A stretch of DNA of 64,000 nucleotides, taken from Tubiluchus corallicola. Taxonomy: Eukaryota; Priapulida; Priapulimorpha; Priapulimorphida; Tubiluchidae. Below the pieces are notes generated by a model. It searched no databases. It worked only from the letters and a program-made list of their open reading frames with translations, and had not been told where the DNA came from. Numbering within the stretch: the stretch's first letter is position 1; each line of letters starts with the position of its first letter. The translations under genes were made by a program, and so were the position numbers. This document shows positions 1 through 12,455 of this stretch, in pieces. Location: contig JAQGDQ010000004.1 in the NCBI GenBank assembly GCA_030141605.1, positions 498,001 to 562,000 on the forward strand. Direction: 5' to 3'.

Positions 1-2789
1 AAATAGCACATAATAAATAAGAGATATTTAATACGATTCTGCAATTTGAAGAAAAAAAAATGCTATTTAAATTTAGAAAATAATTTCGTTTAAAGAAGCT
101 AATTCAAAGGCTTTACCAGCTTTCTAAGAAGTAAAAGAATTTGGGGAAAATTTCAGTACATAGAAAATTTACGCTAGACAGTACATGTTAGTCCAGCAGC
201 CAGTGGGGTGAATCTTGCATTTTCCGTGTAAGTTTTTTTCTCGGTGGTTTGGTCATGTTTTGATGGTCCTTTTTAAGAATATTAAGAGTGCCACCCTTGA
301 GCAATTTGAGATATTGGACCAAAAGTGTTAAACTAGAGAAGTGTGTACTATAACATACCAAAGCTACCATGATCATGCAAATGAAAATACTCAGCAAACT
401 ACTTTTAATATGTTTAAGTTAAAGGACATTAAAACAAATAAAAAATAATTGGGTTTTTATGTACTCCTTGGAAAATTGTGTTGGAGATTTTCATCAAAAT
501 AATCTAATTAGGAAGTACTCGTTTTCTTCTTCAGTGGTGCATGTATTAGTCCTTTCTTAATCCACTAACCTTAAGATTTTGTCACTTATTCAAATTACTA
601 GGTAACAGTTTCTGTATCCAGATTATGTAGTTACTCCCACAAATAAGTTTCTGCTTTCATATAGTCCAATTCCTCATTTTAGCTTTGTCAGATTTACAGA
701 TTTTATTTGTTTGTTATTACTGAGAGCTTTCATATGCACGGAATATGATGCAAACTATTTATTATGCACTGCTAATCATTATGCACAACACTGCATAATA
801 TTTTAATAACTTAAAAGATTTAAGTGTCTTTGCTCCAGAATAAGAGCCATGATCATCTTCAAAATTGCATCTGGTTATGATTTTACCACAACAGGCACAG
901 TTGCTGATTATAATAGTTTTGGTTTGGCATCTTTCAAAACCATATAATTTGTGCCATTAAGAGAAAATGTTGAGTCACCTTAACTGCTTTTTCTCCATTA
1001 TGTGTGCTTTAATGTGCGCTTGTTTCATTTTTGCTAAATGCTTCCATTGTTGGTTACGAAATGCACAGCTTAGCACCAGAATAAGAGCATTTGGTCATGG
1101 TTAAAATTCCATCTAGTGGTTCTAGTAACACCTGTCCTGTGCATTTTACTGTGCCATACAGCTATCTTAGTTTCAGACATGTTATTTAGTGGCTTGAGTT
1201 CCATTAGGCTGCTTTAATGTTGCCAAATTCGGCAATAGCCAAAGTACATTCAGTGTGGTTCTCTTTCTTACACTACATTCGTGCATAATCCCCTATTATG
1301 TCTGGAATGATGCTCTGATAATTCTTCACCGTTTAACCATTGTCGTTTACCAATTCCACCATTGGCGTGGGCATATTATGATAAAGCAAAACAGTATAAT
1401 CAGTCTGTATCATCTAAAAGAACGGTCATTACTGGCTAGTTTTACGACCCACTGAACTTTTTCGTCATGCATTCTTTTCATCATGTCCTTTATTTTAATT
1501 TAGTTGTGAAATTTTTTCCTCCTGCTAAAGCTGCCTGGCCAATGTCCAGTTATTTCCAGCTTACCATCAATGCTGGAAATGGAGAAAATTGAGAGAACTT
1601 CACTGATGTTTGTGTTATTGTTGAATTCCTGTAACTCTTAAATCAGTTAAATCAATATTACGTATTTTGCTTAATCCCGCTTGTACGTTACTTCTTCATC
1701 AAAGCCATATGTATTTATTGTGATTGTCTCGTAGACCCTTGTGACCACTTGTTTCAAAATACTGTTGTACTGCAATACCTATGCTACTGAATCGACTACA
1801 TTCAATGATAACAGTACAAGCTTCCCATTTACAACATTAACAGCTGAGTATGTTTTTGTGGAATGGAAAGATTTATACAAACAAGTTTTTTGCATAGTTC
1901 TTGCTTGTCTATAACATCTGCGATGTTGACTTTGATTTCTATCCTTCATGTGCCCTGAAATATAAGCCTATCTGTCTCATTTCAGCCTCATAGCTGAAAT
2001 GTTCTTCTTCTGCACAGCAAACATAATGTCTCTTGTCTTCTCTTTCAGTCATATAAGTATCATTATCATCATTAAGCAGTTTTATTAAGTAACCTTCCTA
2101 TAATGCAAAGATGCAACTTTTGCTTGCAATATTGTCAAGTAGAACTCCATAAAGTATGTCATAGGAACTTAGCTAAGCTAAGCAGTTTAGTTAAAATGGT
2201 ATAGTTGTAATTGTTATAGTTTTCCCAAACCCCACGAAAGAATATCTAAATTTCTAACTGTTTTCTACACTACACCGGTTATAATTTATGAAACAGCACG
2301 GTTCAACTTAATACATCAATATATTTAGGTTATTACAAAAACTAATAAATACTGAACCCATATAATGCATTATGTACACATTGTAGCCCAATTTTTGAAA
2401 TCTCCATGTCAAAAACTAGTTACCAATTTAATTCTACATCAGTGTCAATTTCATCTACCTAATCATAATAGTTTCAGTATATCACAGCACATGCTTTTTG
2501 ATTTGTAACTTTTTATTTTAAAACTCTCAAAATGCTCAAGACTGGCAATGGGCCACCCTTAATATTTTTAAAAGGGACTATTGGAAAACGAGAAAACTGT
2601 GGAGAAAAAACTTACACGGGCTGTCGGACTATGCTCCCAGATCAAAGACAACACTTATAAATAATAAAAAAATTATTGTACTCTGCTGATAAAAGCAACA
2701 TGCAAAAATCCAATAAGTTTGCACAAGATAAGAATTTCATATTCTATTAGAATTACAGATATTCATGTTTTGTTTCGCAATAGACTCAC
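1..2789 (-). other. NFX1 intron (or distal part of the gene); no exon recognised
   Basis: No Cys-rich NF-X1 segment and no R3H-like segment is visible on the minus strand here. The rest of NFX1 therefore probably lies left of the window. The only notable structures are a diverged direct repeat at 833/1074 and a 9-bp hairpin near 1548-1577 (ATTTCCAGC ... GCTGGAAAT). Short open frames, such as a 69-codon one at 188-397 on the minus strand, look random. Confidence 0.55.
833..1228. repeat. Diverged direct (tandem) repeat, period about 241 bp
   Basis: The segment starting at 833 (CCAGAATAAGAGC, then a CATCT core, TGTGCC and GCTTTAATGT) recurs in the same order from about 1074, with many substitutions and indels. 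It looks like an old tandem duplication inside the last visible NFX1 intron. Its origin is unknown. Confidence 0.6.
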
Positions 2790-5700
2790 CTTATGACACA
2801 CAGTCTTGCACTTATGCTCTCCACAAGGCAAAACTTTACCACATGGCAAACCACAAGAAACGTTAGTGATATGGCACGGTATATGACTGCGTAATTCGTG
2901 ATTGCCATTGCACCATTTTGACATAAGAAATGTACACGGTGGACACTTCTCTTCACTATGACAAGTATGCATCACTAAATAAGATTCATTAGATAATTAT
3001 TAATTAGACGGCGAATTAAATTTCAGGTTTTCAGTTATCAAGTAACGATAAAACCAAGTAAACATAAACAGAGGCTAAATCAGCCATCAACAATGTAAAC
3101 ATACCTACAAAAATGTCAGTCGACACTAACGATATTCTTTCAGTGAAATTATTGTAGCAATCTAATCTATTACATGATATTTAATTTGTTTTTTCTTAAT
3201 GTTTCTTAAAGTTAAGATTAGCAGAACAGCTTTAAGATTGGCATAATAAATTGACATCTCTTTTAAACATTGCAATGTCACAGTTTCATATTGAATTTTG
3301 AAATGTCTGTTAATAAGTCTGATTTAATCCTGTATACCTGACTGCTGTACAGTCACATGTATTATATTTTGTTACTAAAAAGTGTACACTGTTTAAGAAA
3401 TTTCATGCACATATTTCACATGTAAGTGTGCATTTTAAAGTAATAAATGGATTAATGAGCACCACCAGTTTTATAACAAATGCCTAAAATATAAAAACAA
3501 CTCAGCAAGACTTACAGTTAATGTGTTAAAACAAAGCACTACATTAAGCGCAACGTCTTTAAGTGAAGTGAAGATTTCCAGAGAAAGTAATGCAAAATAA
3601 CTGAGATGCATTCCAGGCACAAAAATCAGTGTTGCTTAAATCATACAAATTAAATGCTTTACGAGCATTATTCATATTTCTTTCTGTTTGCTTGAAACCA
3701 CCCATCTTTATTACCAGTACACAATGTTGAAGTCTACACAGTTTGTATGCAGACGCATAGTAAAAGACAAGCTCTGGGGTGATCTTGGTACAATTTCATT
3801 TAGATGCTCAGTTTAGTTGCTAAAGCAACAGGTTCTAGGCAAAATTCCTTCCCATAAAGGTTGAAGTTAGGTGTCTGAAGGTATATAAATCATAAATAGA
3901 TCCCACTTGTTACAAATGGCTAGCATTTAGTAGTCAGCTGGAGAGCAAAAACATAATAATAATAATTGTTCTGTTTGACTATACTAGTGCATTTAGAATA
4001 GAATAACACAATATGTATTGTTTTAATGTTCCAAATTAGGTAAAAAGTTGTTGAACATTGAAAAAAAGGCTTTAAAAAAGTAAACATAATCATCGTTAAA
4101 ATGCAATGTGAGTCGTTAAAGTGAAAGAAATGTGTTAAATACTCAGGCTCGTTAAAACAAAACGTCTCTAAACGGGGAGTCGTTAAGGGATGATTTACTG
4201 TATATTAAATAAAATTTTAACAATTTGCAAAAAATCTAAAGAATTAGCCCTTATAACTGTGACTATACTGCGCATTTTAAAGTAAATAGGCTTACTAGCT
4301 AGAAGTTACACAGGTAAAAAGCATTTACCTGGATGATTGCAATGGTGCACTCTTGAGCAGATTTCTTTACACTCTGGTGGTTTTGTCCCGCAAGGAATAG
4401 GCGGGTACATGACTGATGCCCCGCAGTGGCAGGAAAGTTCATCAAAGCGTACATGCCAACAAGAATGACAGTTTCCAATGTGACACGGTTCTTCACAAAC
4501 ATGGTTGCCACATTTCAATTTCCGATTGCATATAAGATTGCAAGGATGTTCAACATCAGTACAGCATTGTTTGCCACATTTGTGACGACCACACTGTCTC
4601 TTCTTTGTGCAGCGTTTATCACATATGAATGCTTTATCACCTAAAAACACCACAATACTATCATAAATGCACCAGCATTAGAAGCGAAAAGCAGAACAAA
4701 TAGTAATCAATGTATTACCAAAATAACTTAAGTGCACTACGTCAATAATTATACAGGCATGATTATGACCAAGAACAGAATCAGTACATTGATTAAGAAT
4801 GCAAGAACAGCAGATACTGTACTTTTATTAGATAATAAGAAAGCATAACTGTTTTTATATATACTTAAGCAAGATTAACTGGAATTCCTCAGCCCCAAAG
4901 TAACAGATCAAATAAACCCAATAACAACAAATTAACAGACAAAAATGCAGCTGCAAATGTCATCAAATGCGCTAGGATGCAAATGAATATTAAATGGCAG
5001 CAGTGAAAAGACAACTAAACTGTAAAATTGTAGTGTAATGATCGTAATGTGTGCTTGGTGATTGAAGTTAAGCAGTACTGATCATGATTAGTAATCAATT
5101 AAAATACACGGATGACCTGGAGAAAACAGCTTCAGTCCCGGCTATTTATCTCATTACCAGGATGCATGTGCATCTGAGTATGGCTAAGACAGCTCTGCCA
5201 ATTCAGTGTTTCATCTTTGACTATACCATGGATAATGAGTTAGAATAAGGTCTCACCAAAACCATCTGCATAAAGTAGACCCCACTGATGAATAAGAGTA
5301 ATGAACTTGTATAATGACAGAAGACAACAAGATTCATTACATTAAATTTGCTAAGCAAAATTATTAGCAAATGATGAAGCTGTCAACTCAAATGTACTAT
5401 TATTAGTAATCGTAACAGTGCAATAACAATTAATGCAACATAACATAAACATAAGAAGAATAACTTCTGCTGATAAACTGCTTAATCAAAGAAAATGAAC
5501 GTCAAATGGCAGCCATTTGATCTCATCTGTCTAGTTAGTTTACTTGCTATTACTTGCTTTATTACTGTCTTTAAAAATAATTAATCAAAAAACTCAGAAG
5601 CAGTTCTCACCGGTATAATTTGAAAGGGAAGCACATAAAACAACTTTCGTTGCAATACCACAGCGACATCGAATTTCCGTCTGTCCTGAGCATGGACCAC

Positions 5701-8700
5701 ATGGGCCTTCATGACACAACTTCTGACATAGATGAATGGAATCTGAAAATAAAGGAATTCATCAGTTGTTTTATATTTGACATACAAACGTAGGAAGACT
5801 TAATAATCAAAGCATTTGTGTCACTTTCTGATTACACATTACACACACTAGATACTCAAGCTGACTTCTTTACTGATTTTAAAACCTGTGGAGTTACTAC
5901 TAAAAGTTTTTTGCATTAGGCTGCACAAAAAAAGACCGTGAAGCAGAAAGAGGGAGCACAATATGATGAGACCAAGTGTATGCGATAAAGAAGCATATCA
6001 CATCAGTAATACAGTAACAGTTATTGAAAAATTTTCTTATGTTCGTTTGATTGCATTAATAACACCAAGCCTACTCAGAATGATAACAAAAGTAAGCAAT
6101 CATTAGTCATAAGGACTTACCATCACTACTGCAAGGCAATGGCTTGTTGCACACTGACTGACATGTCGGCACTGGATGCAGACACGACCTTCTTTTTGTG
6201 GCAGTTAACTCTTCTAACTTGGTCTGACCACATGGACAGTGAGTTATAGCAGCAACTCTTAACTTGCATGGGGAACATGGCCCAGAGTGACAAAGGTGCT
6301 CACATTTATGATTACCACAAGACAAGTCTCTGTAAAATAAATGAAATATGTTCAAACGTCACCCTGACAATAAAAAACTCAGTAAAACATGTTTTCAGTG
6401 CACTTTAACAGGCCTTTCATTTAACTATAATTTCTTAAGCACTCAATACACATGCAAGAAAATCCCAAAAAAGCAACACCAAATGCTGTATTACAAATTT
6501 TTAATCAAACATCTACTTCCACAAGAATCTCGTCCCCCTCTTCCTTCTTTTAGTTTGTCATTTTTTACACATGGAGAGCTGGTTTGAGTGGGACGTCTTG
6601 GCTTTTGTTTTGTTGTCATTTTCGCAAAACTGTACATCTAGTCATGCCTGAACAGGCTTGAGCATTAGGAGTAGTGGCCAAAATGCAAATGTTAGTCAGG
6701 TCCACCTGATGACTGTGAGTCCAGTGCAGTTGTGTGTGGTGCGAATAGGGTGTGCAACTTTAACGAGTTTGTGGTATATTGATTCATTTATGCATGTAAT
6801 CTACCATTGTAGGCTGTTATTTGGAGCTTTTCATACTAGACATGTTTCTGACAACTAAAACACAAAAATAAAAAAAGTTTATCATCCCTTAGTAATTTGT
6901 GACATTATTCTTAAATGAAAACAATCTTGTTTAGTCTTTATTTGTAAGGACAGCACAATTTTTCCAGAGGGTCTTGTTGAAATGTGGTACATTTTCCCTT
7001 GGTATCAAGTTAACTGACTTTAGAGAAGTCATTTTTTATACAACTCCCTATGAATATTACACAAACAGATTAAAAATAAAAATGATGTAGCCTTGACAAA
7101 AATTTCTGCAAAGGGGCACATTCCTTTAAATAAAAAAACACGGCTTGATTACTTAAAGATAAAACATACACATATGATATTCATCTGCTGATTCTTAACT
7201 AAGTGGTTTACTAAATCGTCTTAAAGCGAAATTTGAAAAAAATATTCACCGAATGACAAAAACTAAACAATGAAAAAGTAGAGGTTTTGAGGTTAAACAG
7301 CAAATGCACTGAACAATTGCCAATTTCGTGCAAATAACAGATGCCCAGCAAAGTGAACCATTAGAAACAACACAGCGAAAAACACACTAAACGGACTAAA
7401 ATTGCAGCAGAATGATGAAAGTACAATCATGACTACATACTTGAAAAAAGTTTAGGAAAAGAGTACCTTTCACATATTTTATCACAAGCATATTTGATTA
7501 ATTCTTGTGTATCTTCGTCAGTTGGGCAGCTGCCGCATGTAACCATCCTGGTAGATTTCAAGCAGTAACATACTTGTTCTACAACTTCTTCACATGAGGA
7601 GCAGTCACCAGCATGGCAGGTGATGTTGCATGTATGTATCCCACAATTCAGTAGTTTCCCACAAACCTCTTTGCATTGCATGTCCAAATCCCGACCGCAC
7701 TTAACCATCCGGCTAAGGTTGTAATAAGTAAAACAACTCGTAAACAAAAATTATAACAAACACAAACTTAAAATCAAACCAAAAATAACCTCTCACAAAT
7801 TGTAGTTTTTATATCTACAACCAACTCTGTTAAGCAGAAATCCGGTTAACACTGATATCCCAAATCAGATCTAAAATCTTACTTGACTTCTTTGAACATA
7901 AACACAAATTTATATAGTACTACACACCTTAATCTACCACAAAGACAGGACCTATTTGTCATGGCCGTGCATGGTGGACATGGACCAGGATGACAAAGCA
8001 GGTTGCAGGGGTGAGGACAGTCTCCTAGCAACCGCTTTTTCTTGCACATTTCTCCACAGCTGTGTGGTGTATCTTGTCTGTTCCATTGCGGATCAATGAC
8101 TTTACCTGCAAAACAATAATATTGCTAAACATTACATCAAAATTATCTACAGACCTAACATTATGAATGCAAAGCGATTTTTGACAGATACCCAAAGAGT
8201 TTGAAAAAGAATTTGCAAAAATTTGAAGAGTTTTGACATAATACTCAGTTTTGTCGTGTGATTGTATGATTTTTTATAAAGTACCACACACATTTCTGTT
8301 ACATAACTCTGTTAAACCAATAACATTTGCTAAGGAACTGACAAGGTAAGCCCACACTTATTACAATTAAGAAATGGAAAATATGCCAAAAAGTCTAGAA
8401 TCGTCTGGAACCAGGCTTTTGGGTTACAAATTCAAAGCCACGCTCTGGGTTATACACAGTACACGCCTACTTGTGACCTTACAAGCTTTCATTCAATCCT
8501 AGTAGATCACCAACCAATAAAATTTCCTGATGCTAAACTCATGCTAAAGCAATTGTCAACTGCAATAATGTTTTAGGCCATCTAGATTCTAGAATAATCC
8601 GCAGGCAAATTCTAAGTCAATTACTTACAATCTATATTCAAAAATTATCAATTACTAATGGGCTAAACGCTGGGATAATCATAATAGGATTTAATAACAA

Positions 8701-11256
8701 TTAGTGGCGACTTGTGTGGTGCCTGAATCTGAATCCAAACAGCTGCGCTATAAAGTGGACATGGCACTGGATTATCACAACAAAGTCTGAACTTATTCAC
8801 ATTTGATCAAAATTTGGTTTCTAATATTGAACTATTATTGTGAATTTAATATTTATATTTATATAGTTGCCCTAAAGAAGTGGGCAACTCTAGAAATTTC
8901 GGTTACAGTCTGTTTTTCTGTATATATGCCACCAATTTTTCTCCACTCCTGAGTAATCTAGGAAGTTGATACTTTGCACAGTGGTAAGGCATTGTTCAAT
9001 TTCAGAGCGTGCACATATTTGTGTCAGTTGGCACAGTTCTGAAATTTTTACAATTTTTAAAAACATGCGTTAATGCGCTATTATTATGAGACTGACTCGT
9101 TAACATGCTAGACACAGTTATATCAAGTACTACGCAATGACGTTTACCAGTAACACGTGTTCTAAACCCAGTGCCTGTTTTTATTATTTACTGAATGAGA
9201 AAATGTTCATTCAAAATATATTTAGGGATAAAATGGAAAATGTAAATAAATACATGCGGTTCTGGGAATATATTGCATGGTATTTCATTTACTATGGGCT
9301 AAAAGGCATCTTATTTAAAATTTTAAACCAACATGCGTTGCAATTCGCACATCTTTAAAGTTTTGTCCGTTAAAAATTAACCTTGCAGTTCAGTCTGTGT
9401 GAAGATCTAACCACAACTAACCAGATCCTTTATAGGATGATAGCTGCATTTTCACAGAAATTTAGCATCATTTCAAGTGTCAATGCAGAAAATACATCTT
9501 TGCGGTAGTCTCAAAGTTATGTCAACCACAACGGAGCAACTACATCCCTGTACCGAGAGCTCTCTCTCATTTATGGTATTCTGCCATTAACTGGCAATCT
9601 TGAAATTAGGATTATAAACAATTAGCCATAGTTACTATATAAAACACAAATTTTGCTCATTTTTTACTCACAACAGAAACATCGGTATTCGTGTGGTATT
9701 CTGTCACTTATGTTCTGGCAAGCAGGACATCTCCAACCAGAATCTTCACCTAAAAGTGAAACATTTGTCTTTGTCAAGACATTAAAGACCACACATTTTA
9801 ACAATGAATGAATGTGAGTTGCAAACAAAAGTTCCTAGGTAATGGTCCAATAATTCCAATCCGTCAAATGAACTAAAAATGACTTATGAGTGCGGGCAAG
9901 CACAATTCGCATTTCTGATGTTGTCACTAAAATTACACAAAACACTACAATTACTATCAACAATTATGATATCTGTCTTCCAAAGTCTAATAGTGTCATT
10001 TTACACAAACAAAACGTGTTTCATGACTTTTTAACACCTTTATTAAACTTTCTCAACTAATTCTTTTTTCAGTTTGCAAAAAAATGCGTGTAATTATTAT
10101 TCAAAATATTGTACTTTGCTATTTCCGTATTTTTGTGCATATGCTGATTATGCTGACAATGTTATTGAAAAATTCATATTAAGCACTGTACAAATGCACT
10201 GATGAGTAACATTGTACTAAATTTACCCTCTTTGACATGAGACGACCTGGCCCACTTCCGTATGCAGTAGAGATGAAACACATGGAAACAAGCTTTGCAG
10301 CTCCAGATAGCTACAGCTTGACGTACTCTTTCGCAGCACACCATGCACTCATAAACACCTTTAGTCAGTTGTTCTATAAGCACTGACATTTGTGTATCTT
10401 CTGCTTTACCTTTGAGTTTGCGATCATCTTCACTGCATTCCTTCAACTGGTCATTTTTAGCTAAAGTAAGATTTGGAGATTGTAAAATTTGTATAGGTTC
10501 TGGGACAGATGAAATGAACTTAGTATCCTGAATGCTGTAATGCATTGAAGGCCGGGACAAGTAGGTAGTACCTGGCTGGAATATGGGGAAATACGCTTGC
10601 AAATTTGGAGGAGGAACAGAAAAATTTATAGGATGCTGTGGAACAAATCCAGGAGGCGGTCGTGTAAGCTGCATGGTTGGACGAAGGCTTCCAGAATGAT
10701 AATATTGAGTCGGATTCTGATAAAATACAGGCCTATTGTTTCCAGTTCCCTGGAAGCCTATGTCTTGGTGATGTTGTGGTTGCAATGTACGACCTCTACC
10801 TTGGTTATGACTGGAACTGTAGAATATTCTTTGACTTTGATTTAAATCAAGAGATTGGATGCTGGAATTCTCCAATGGCTGAAAATGCCCAGAGCCAGTA
10901 TCTGCAAGCTTAGTGTTAGAAGTGCTGGAAAATTCAGCACTACTGACAGAAGCTTCTTTTGCATTCTCGTAATACTCATCATCTTGCAAATCACTATTCA
11001 GGTAGGTAACGTAAGCACTTCTTTTAGCAGTAGCTGAAGGTACATTATCTGATGTTTTTGAAAGTCTGCTCTCCAGGTTATGGTTTGTTTGAGCTTTGGA
11101 TGAACAATCTCCTTTTCCTTTATATATAGCAGTTTTGTTTTGATACCGACTCTTAGTGTCACATTTCTGCTTAGTAGTGGTAGTACTCTTTGAACTTTGT
11201 GGCACTGAATCCGCTTTCTTAACATGACAACTTCTCTCTTTTTGCCGCTGTGACAT
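2790..11256 (-). CDS. NFX1: NFX1: RING-type NF-X1 zinc-finger transcription/RNA regulator (C-terminus outside window)
   Basis: Eight coding exons read on the minus strand: 11256-10227, 9749-9672, 8105-7928, 7712-7467, 6329-6121, 5742-5611, 4640-4329 and 2974-2790. All borders are GT-AG, and the phases (1,1,2,2,1,1,1,0) are consistent, giving 790 codons. Residues 1-300 are low-complexity, Ser/Gln/Pro-rich and poorly conserved. A RING-like Cys/His domain spans about residues 304-354 (CMVC to RCPAC) across the first intron. About eight NF-X1 type fingers follow, with the family spacing (e.g. [25 protein letters not shown]). The order matches vertebrate NFX1, which binds X-box promoter and mRNA targets and is nuclear. 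The last donor at 2790 (AAG|GTGAGT) leads into an intron that runs off or nearly off the left edge, so the remaining fingers and the R3H domain are missing here. The start is the first ATG (11256) in the long frame. A GTG just before it is not used. The family call is very secure, and single splice sites are somewhat less so. Confidence 0.95.
2975..4328 (-). other. NFX1 intron between exons 7 and 8
   Basis: A 1.35-kb GT-AG intron. It is AT-rich, with no coding potential or recognisable element. Confidence 0.8.
4641..5610 (-). other. NFX1 intron between exons 6 and 7
   Basis: A 0.97-kb intron. It contains the 5S-rRNA-like fragment at about 5053-5136 listed separately. Otherwise I see nothing in it. 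Confidence 0.8.
5053..5136 (+). repeat. 5S rRNA-like fragment (5S pseudogene or 5S-derived SINE remnant)
   Basis: The plus strand reads GTGATTGAAGTTAAGCAG, then ATGATTAGTA, then GGATGACCTGG. These are, in order, the box A region (GAAGTTAAGCA), the GGTTAGTA segment of box C and the GGATG..GACC element of eukaryotic 5S rRNA. About 13 extra bases split TTAGTA from GGATG, and the 5' third of 5S is not recognisable, so this is not a functional 5S gene. It could be a 5S-derived SINE (SINE3 type) or a retropseudogene. Confidence 0.45.
5743..6120 (-). other. NFX1 intron between exons 5 and 6
   Basis: A 378-bp GT-AG intron (donor GTAAGT, acceptor TTTTCAG). Nothing else is visible. Confidence 0.8.
6330..7466 (-). 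other. NFX1 intron between exons 4 and 5
   Basis: A 1.14-kb intron. Short open frames on both strands (e.g. 6348-6587 plus, 6658-6858 plus) have no family features, so I treat them as chance. Confidence 0.8.
8412..8455 (+). repeat. Possible tRNA-derived SINE trace (B-box-like)
   Basis: The segment GGGTTACAAATTCAAAGCC resembles the T-arm/B box of tRNA-derived SINEs (GGTTCRANNCC). No matching A box at normal spacing is evident, so this is only a trace. Confidence 0.2.
8863..8905 (+). repeat. Hairpin with a retroelement-like tail
   Basis: AGTTGCCC and GGGCAACT form a perfect 8-bp stem around a 10-nt loop (CTAAAGAAGT region), followed by CTAGAAATTTCGGTTACAG. Stem II flanked by CTRAAGA and GAAATTTCGG resembles short conserved blocks seen in animal retroelement repeats. 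The assignment is tentative. Confidence 0.3.
9750..10226 (-). other. NFX1 intron between exons 1 and 2 (splits the RING domain)
   Basis: A 477-bp GT-AG intron between residue 343 and the RCPAC end of the RING. Nothing else is visible. Confidence 0.8.
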
Positions 11257-11276
11257 CACTTAAATTTTATTGGAAC
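10227..11276 (-). other. NFX1: NFX1 first coding exon with 20-nt 5' leader
   Basis: This exon holds the ATG at 11256 and the first 343 residues. A good acceptor (polypyrimidine then TTGCAG) lies at 11277, only 20 nt before the ATG. The transcript must therefore start in an upstream exon or receive a trans-spliced leader. The exon ends at 10227 inside the RING domain with donor G|GTAAAT. I see no clear PAM2 motif in the N-terminal region, although vertebrate NFX1 has one. Confidence 0.85.
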
Positions 11277-12455
11277 CTGCAACAAGCAATCTGATTAAAA
11301 CAAACCAAAGCAGTAAACACAGAAACAGCAGAGTTCTACATAATCACAGTGACATTCATCAAAATTGAAATACCTATTAATTACGAATTTTGGTTGATGT
11401 TTACAATGTCGACAGTGACCATGCTGTGTAACATATTTCTAATAATTTTAGCTCGCCAAACACTTAATAACTTAAGACATGTAACTGATGTCTAAGTTAA
11501 AAGCTCAATAATCGTTATTACTTAAAATTTTTGATATTCCGCATTAGCATACCCTTAGGGACAGGATATGTCCTTAGGGATATGTCCTTAGGGACAAGTT
11601 TTGACTGGAGGAATCGTCCAAACATTGAAAAAATCATGCTATATCTTTATGAAAAAAGCAGATATCATCGTATTTAGTAGGTAGGTAGTTAGTAGGTAGA
11701 TAGTACAGAGTGACTGCAATTTCAACATTCAATTTACAGCAAAAAGACAAAAAAGTACTTTAAAAGACACAAACTAAATTGCATCTAGTGTATGATGTAG
11801 TACATTGAATTTCAAAGATGTTATACGATTTCAACGTTTTCTCCAGGGACATAAGATATATTGATTTAATGGAATCGTAATAAAAAGAAACCCAACATTG
11901 TAAGGATACACAAGATTATATGATAGTAAGGATGTGTAGGGCTGGGTATGACCACTGAAGTTTTGAGATGAATAACTTGGTTGAAATGAATAAGTTGGAT
12001 AACTTAGGCTGTGTGTGACTGGAGCGGAAATGGATCTATATAATGAGTTTCTGTTTTATTTTGGAAAATGCTTTATAAATCAGAATAATATGTGATAAAC
12101 GATAGCTTGTACACAATACTTGTCAATAGTTTTTCTCACACATCTAATGCACAAAAGCAAGCATTATGAGAAAATATCCTTCAGTAACTATGTACTGTAG
12201 TTCTCCACGTAAACGAAGAGCCGCCTGCTGGTACTAGGTAAAATTAATACCCCTAACTATACTAGTTCTTAGTTCTATAAAGAACACTGCGTGCAGTTTA
12301 TTAGGTTACGGGCAAGACTGACAGTCTTAATAGTTGAGTTACAATTGACAATTAACAGCAGCTAAGCTATTAACTATTATTTAGTATTAAAATTTTTATT
12401 ATAGCACATCACTAAAACCATCATAATGAAATACCTTGCAGTGTTTATGCTTACC
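11277..12455 (-). other. Probable NFX1 5' UTR intron
   Basis: This lies between the acceptor at 11277 and a good minus-strand donor at 12455/12454 (AGAG|GTAAGC), so an untranslated first exon probably ends at 12455. It contains a 14-bp repeat at 11564 and a short (TAGG/TAGT)n run near 11674-11705. There is no coding sequence. Confidence 0.45.
11564..11595. repeat. 14-bp direct repeat (GGATATGTCCTTAG x2 plus partial)
   Basis: GGATATGTCCTTAG occurs twice with a period of 14, flanked by further CCTTAGGGACA copies. The unit is partly palindromic (TCCTTAGGGA). Confidence 0.85.

Larger units (their letters stand above)
8106..9671 (-). other. NFX1 intron between exons 2 and 3
   Basis: A 1.57-kb intron. 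It holds a tRNA-like T-arm motif near 8412-8455 and a strong short hairpin at 8863-8888, both listed separately. No exon is visible. Confidence 0.8.

Noticed and set aside
2597-2650. Possible extra NFX1 exon (donor-like CGT|GTAAGT on the minus strand near 2615)
   Set aside because: The segment before the donor has a stop in the phase required by the 2790 exon and lacks NF-X1 cysteine spacing.
4426-4644. Plus-strand 72-codon frame
   Set aside because: It is antisense to the NFX1 zinc-finger exon at 4329-4640.
10597-11225. Several 60-82 codon frames overlapping NFX1 exon 1
   Set aside because: They are shadow frames of the long NFX1 coding exon.
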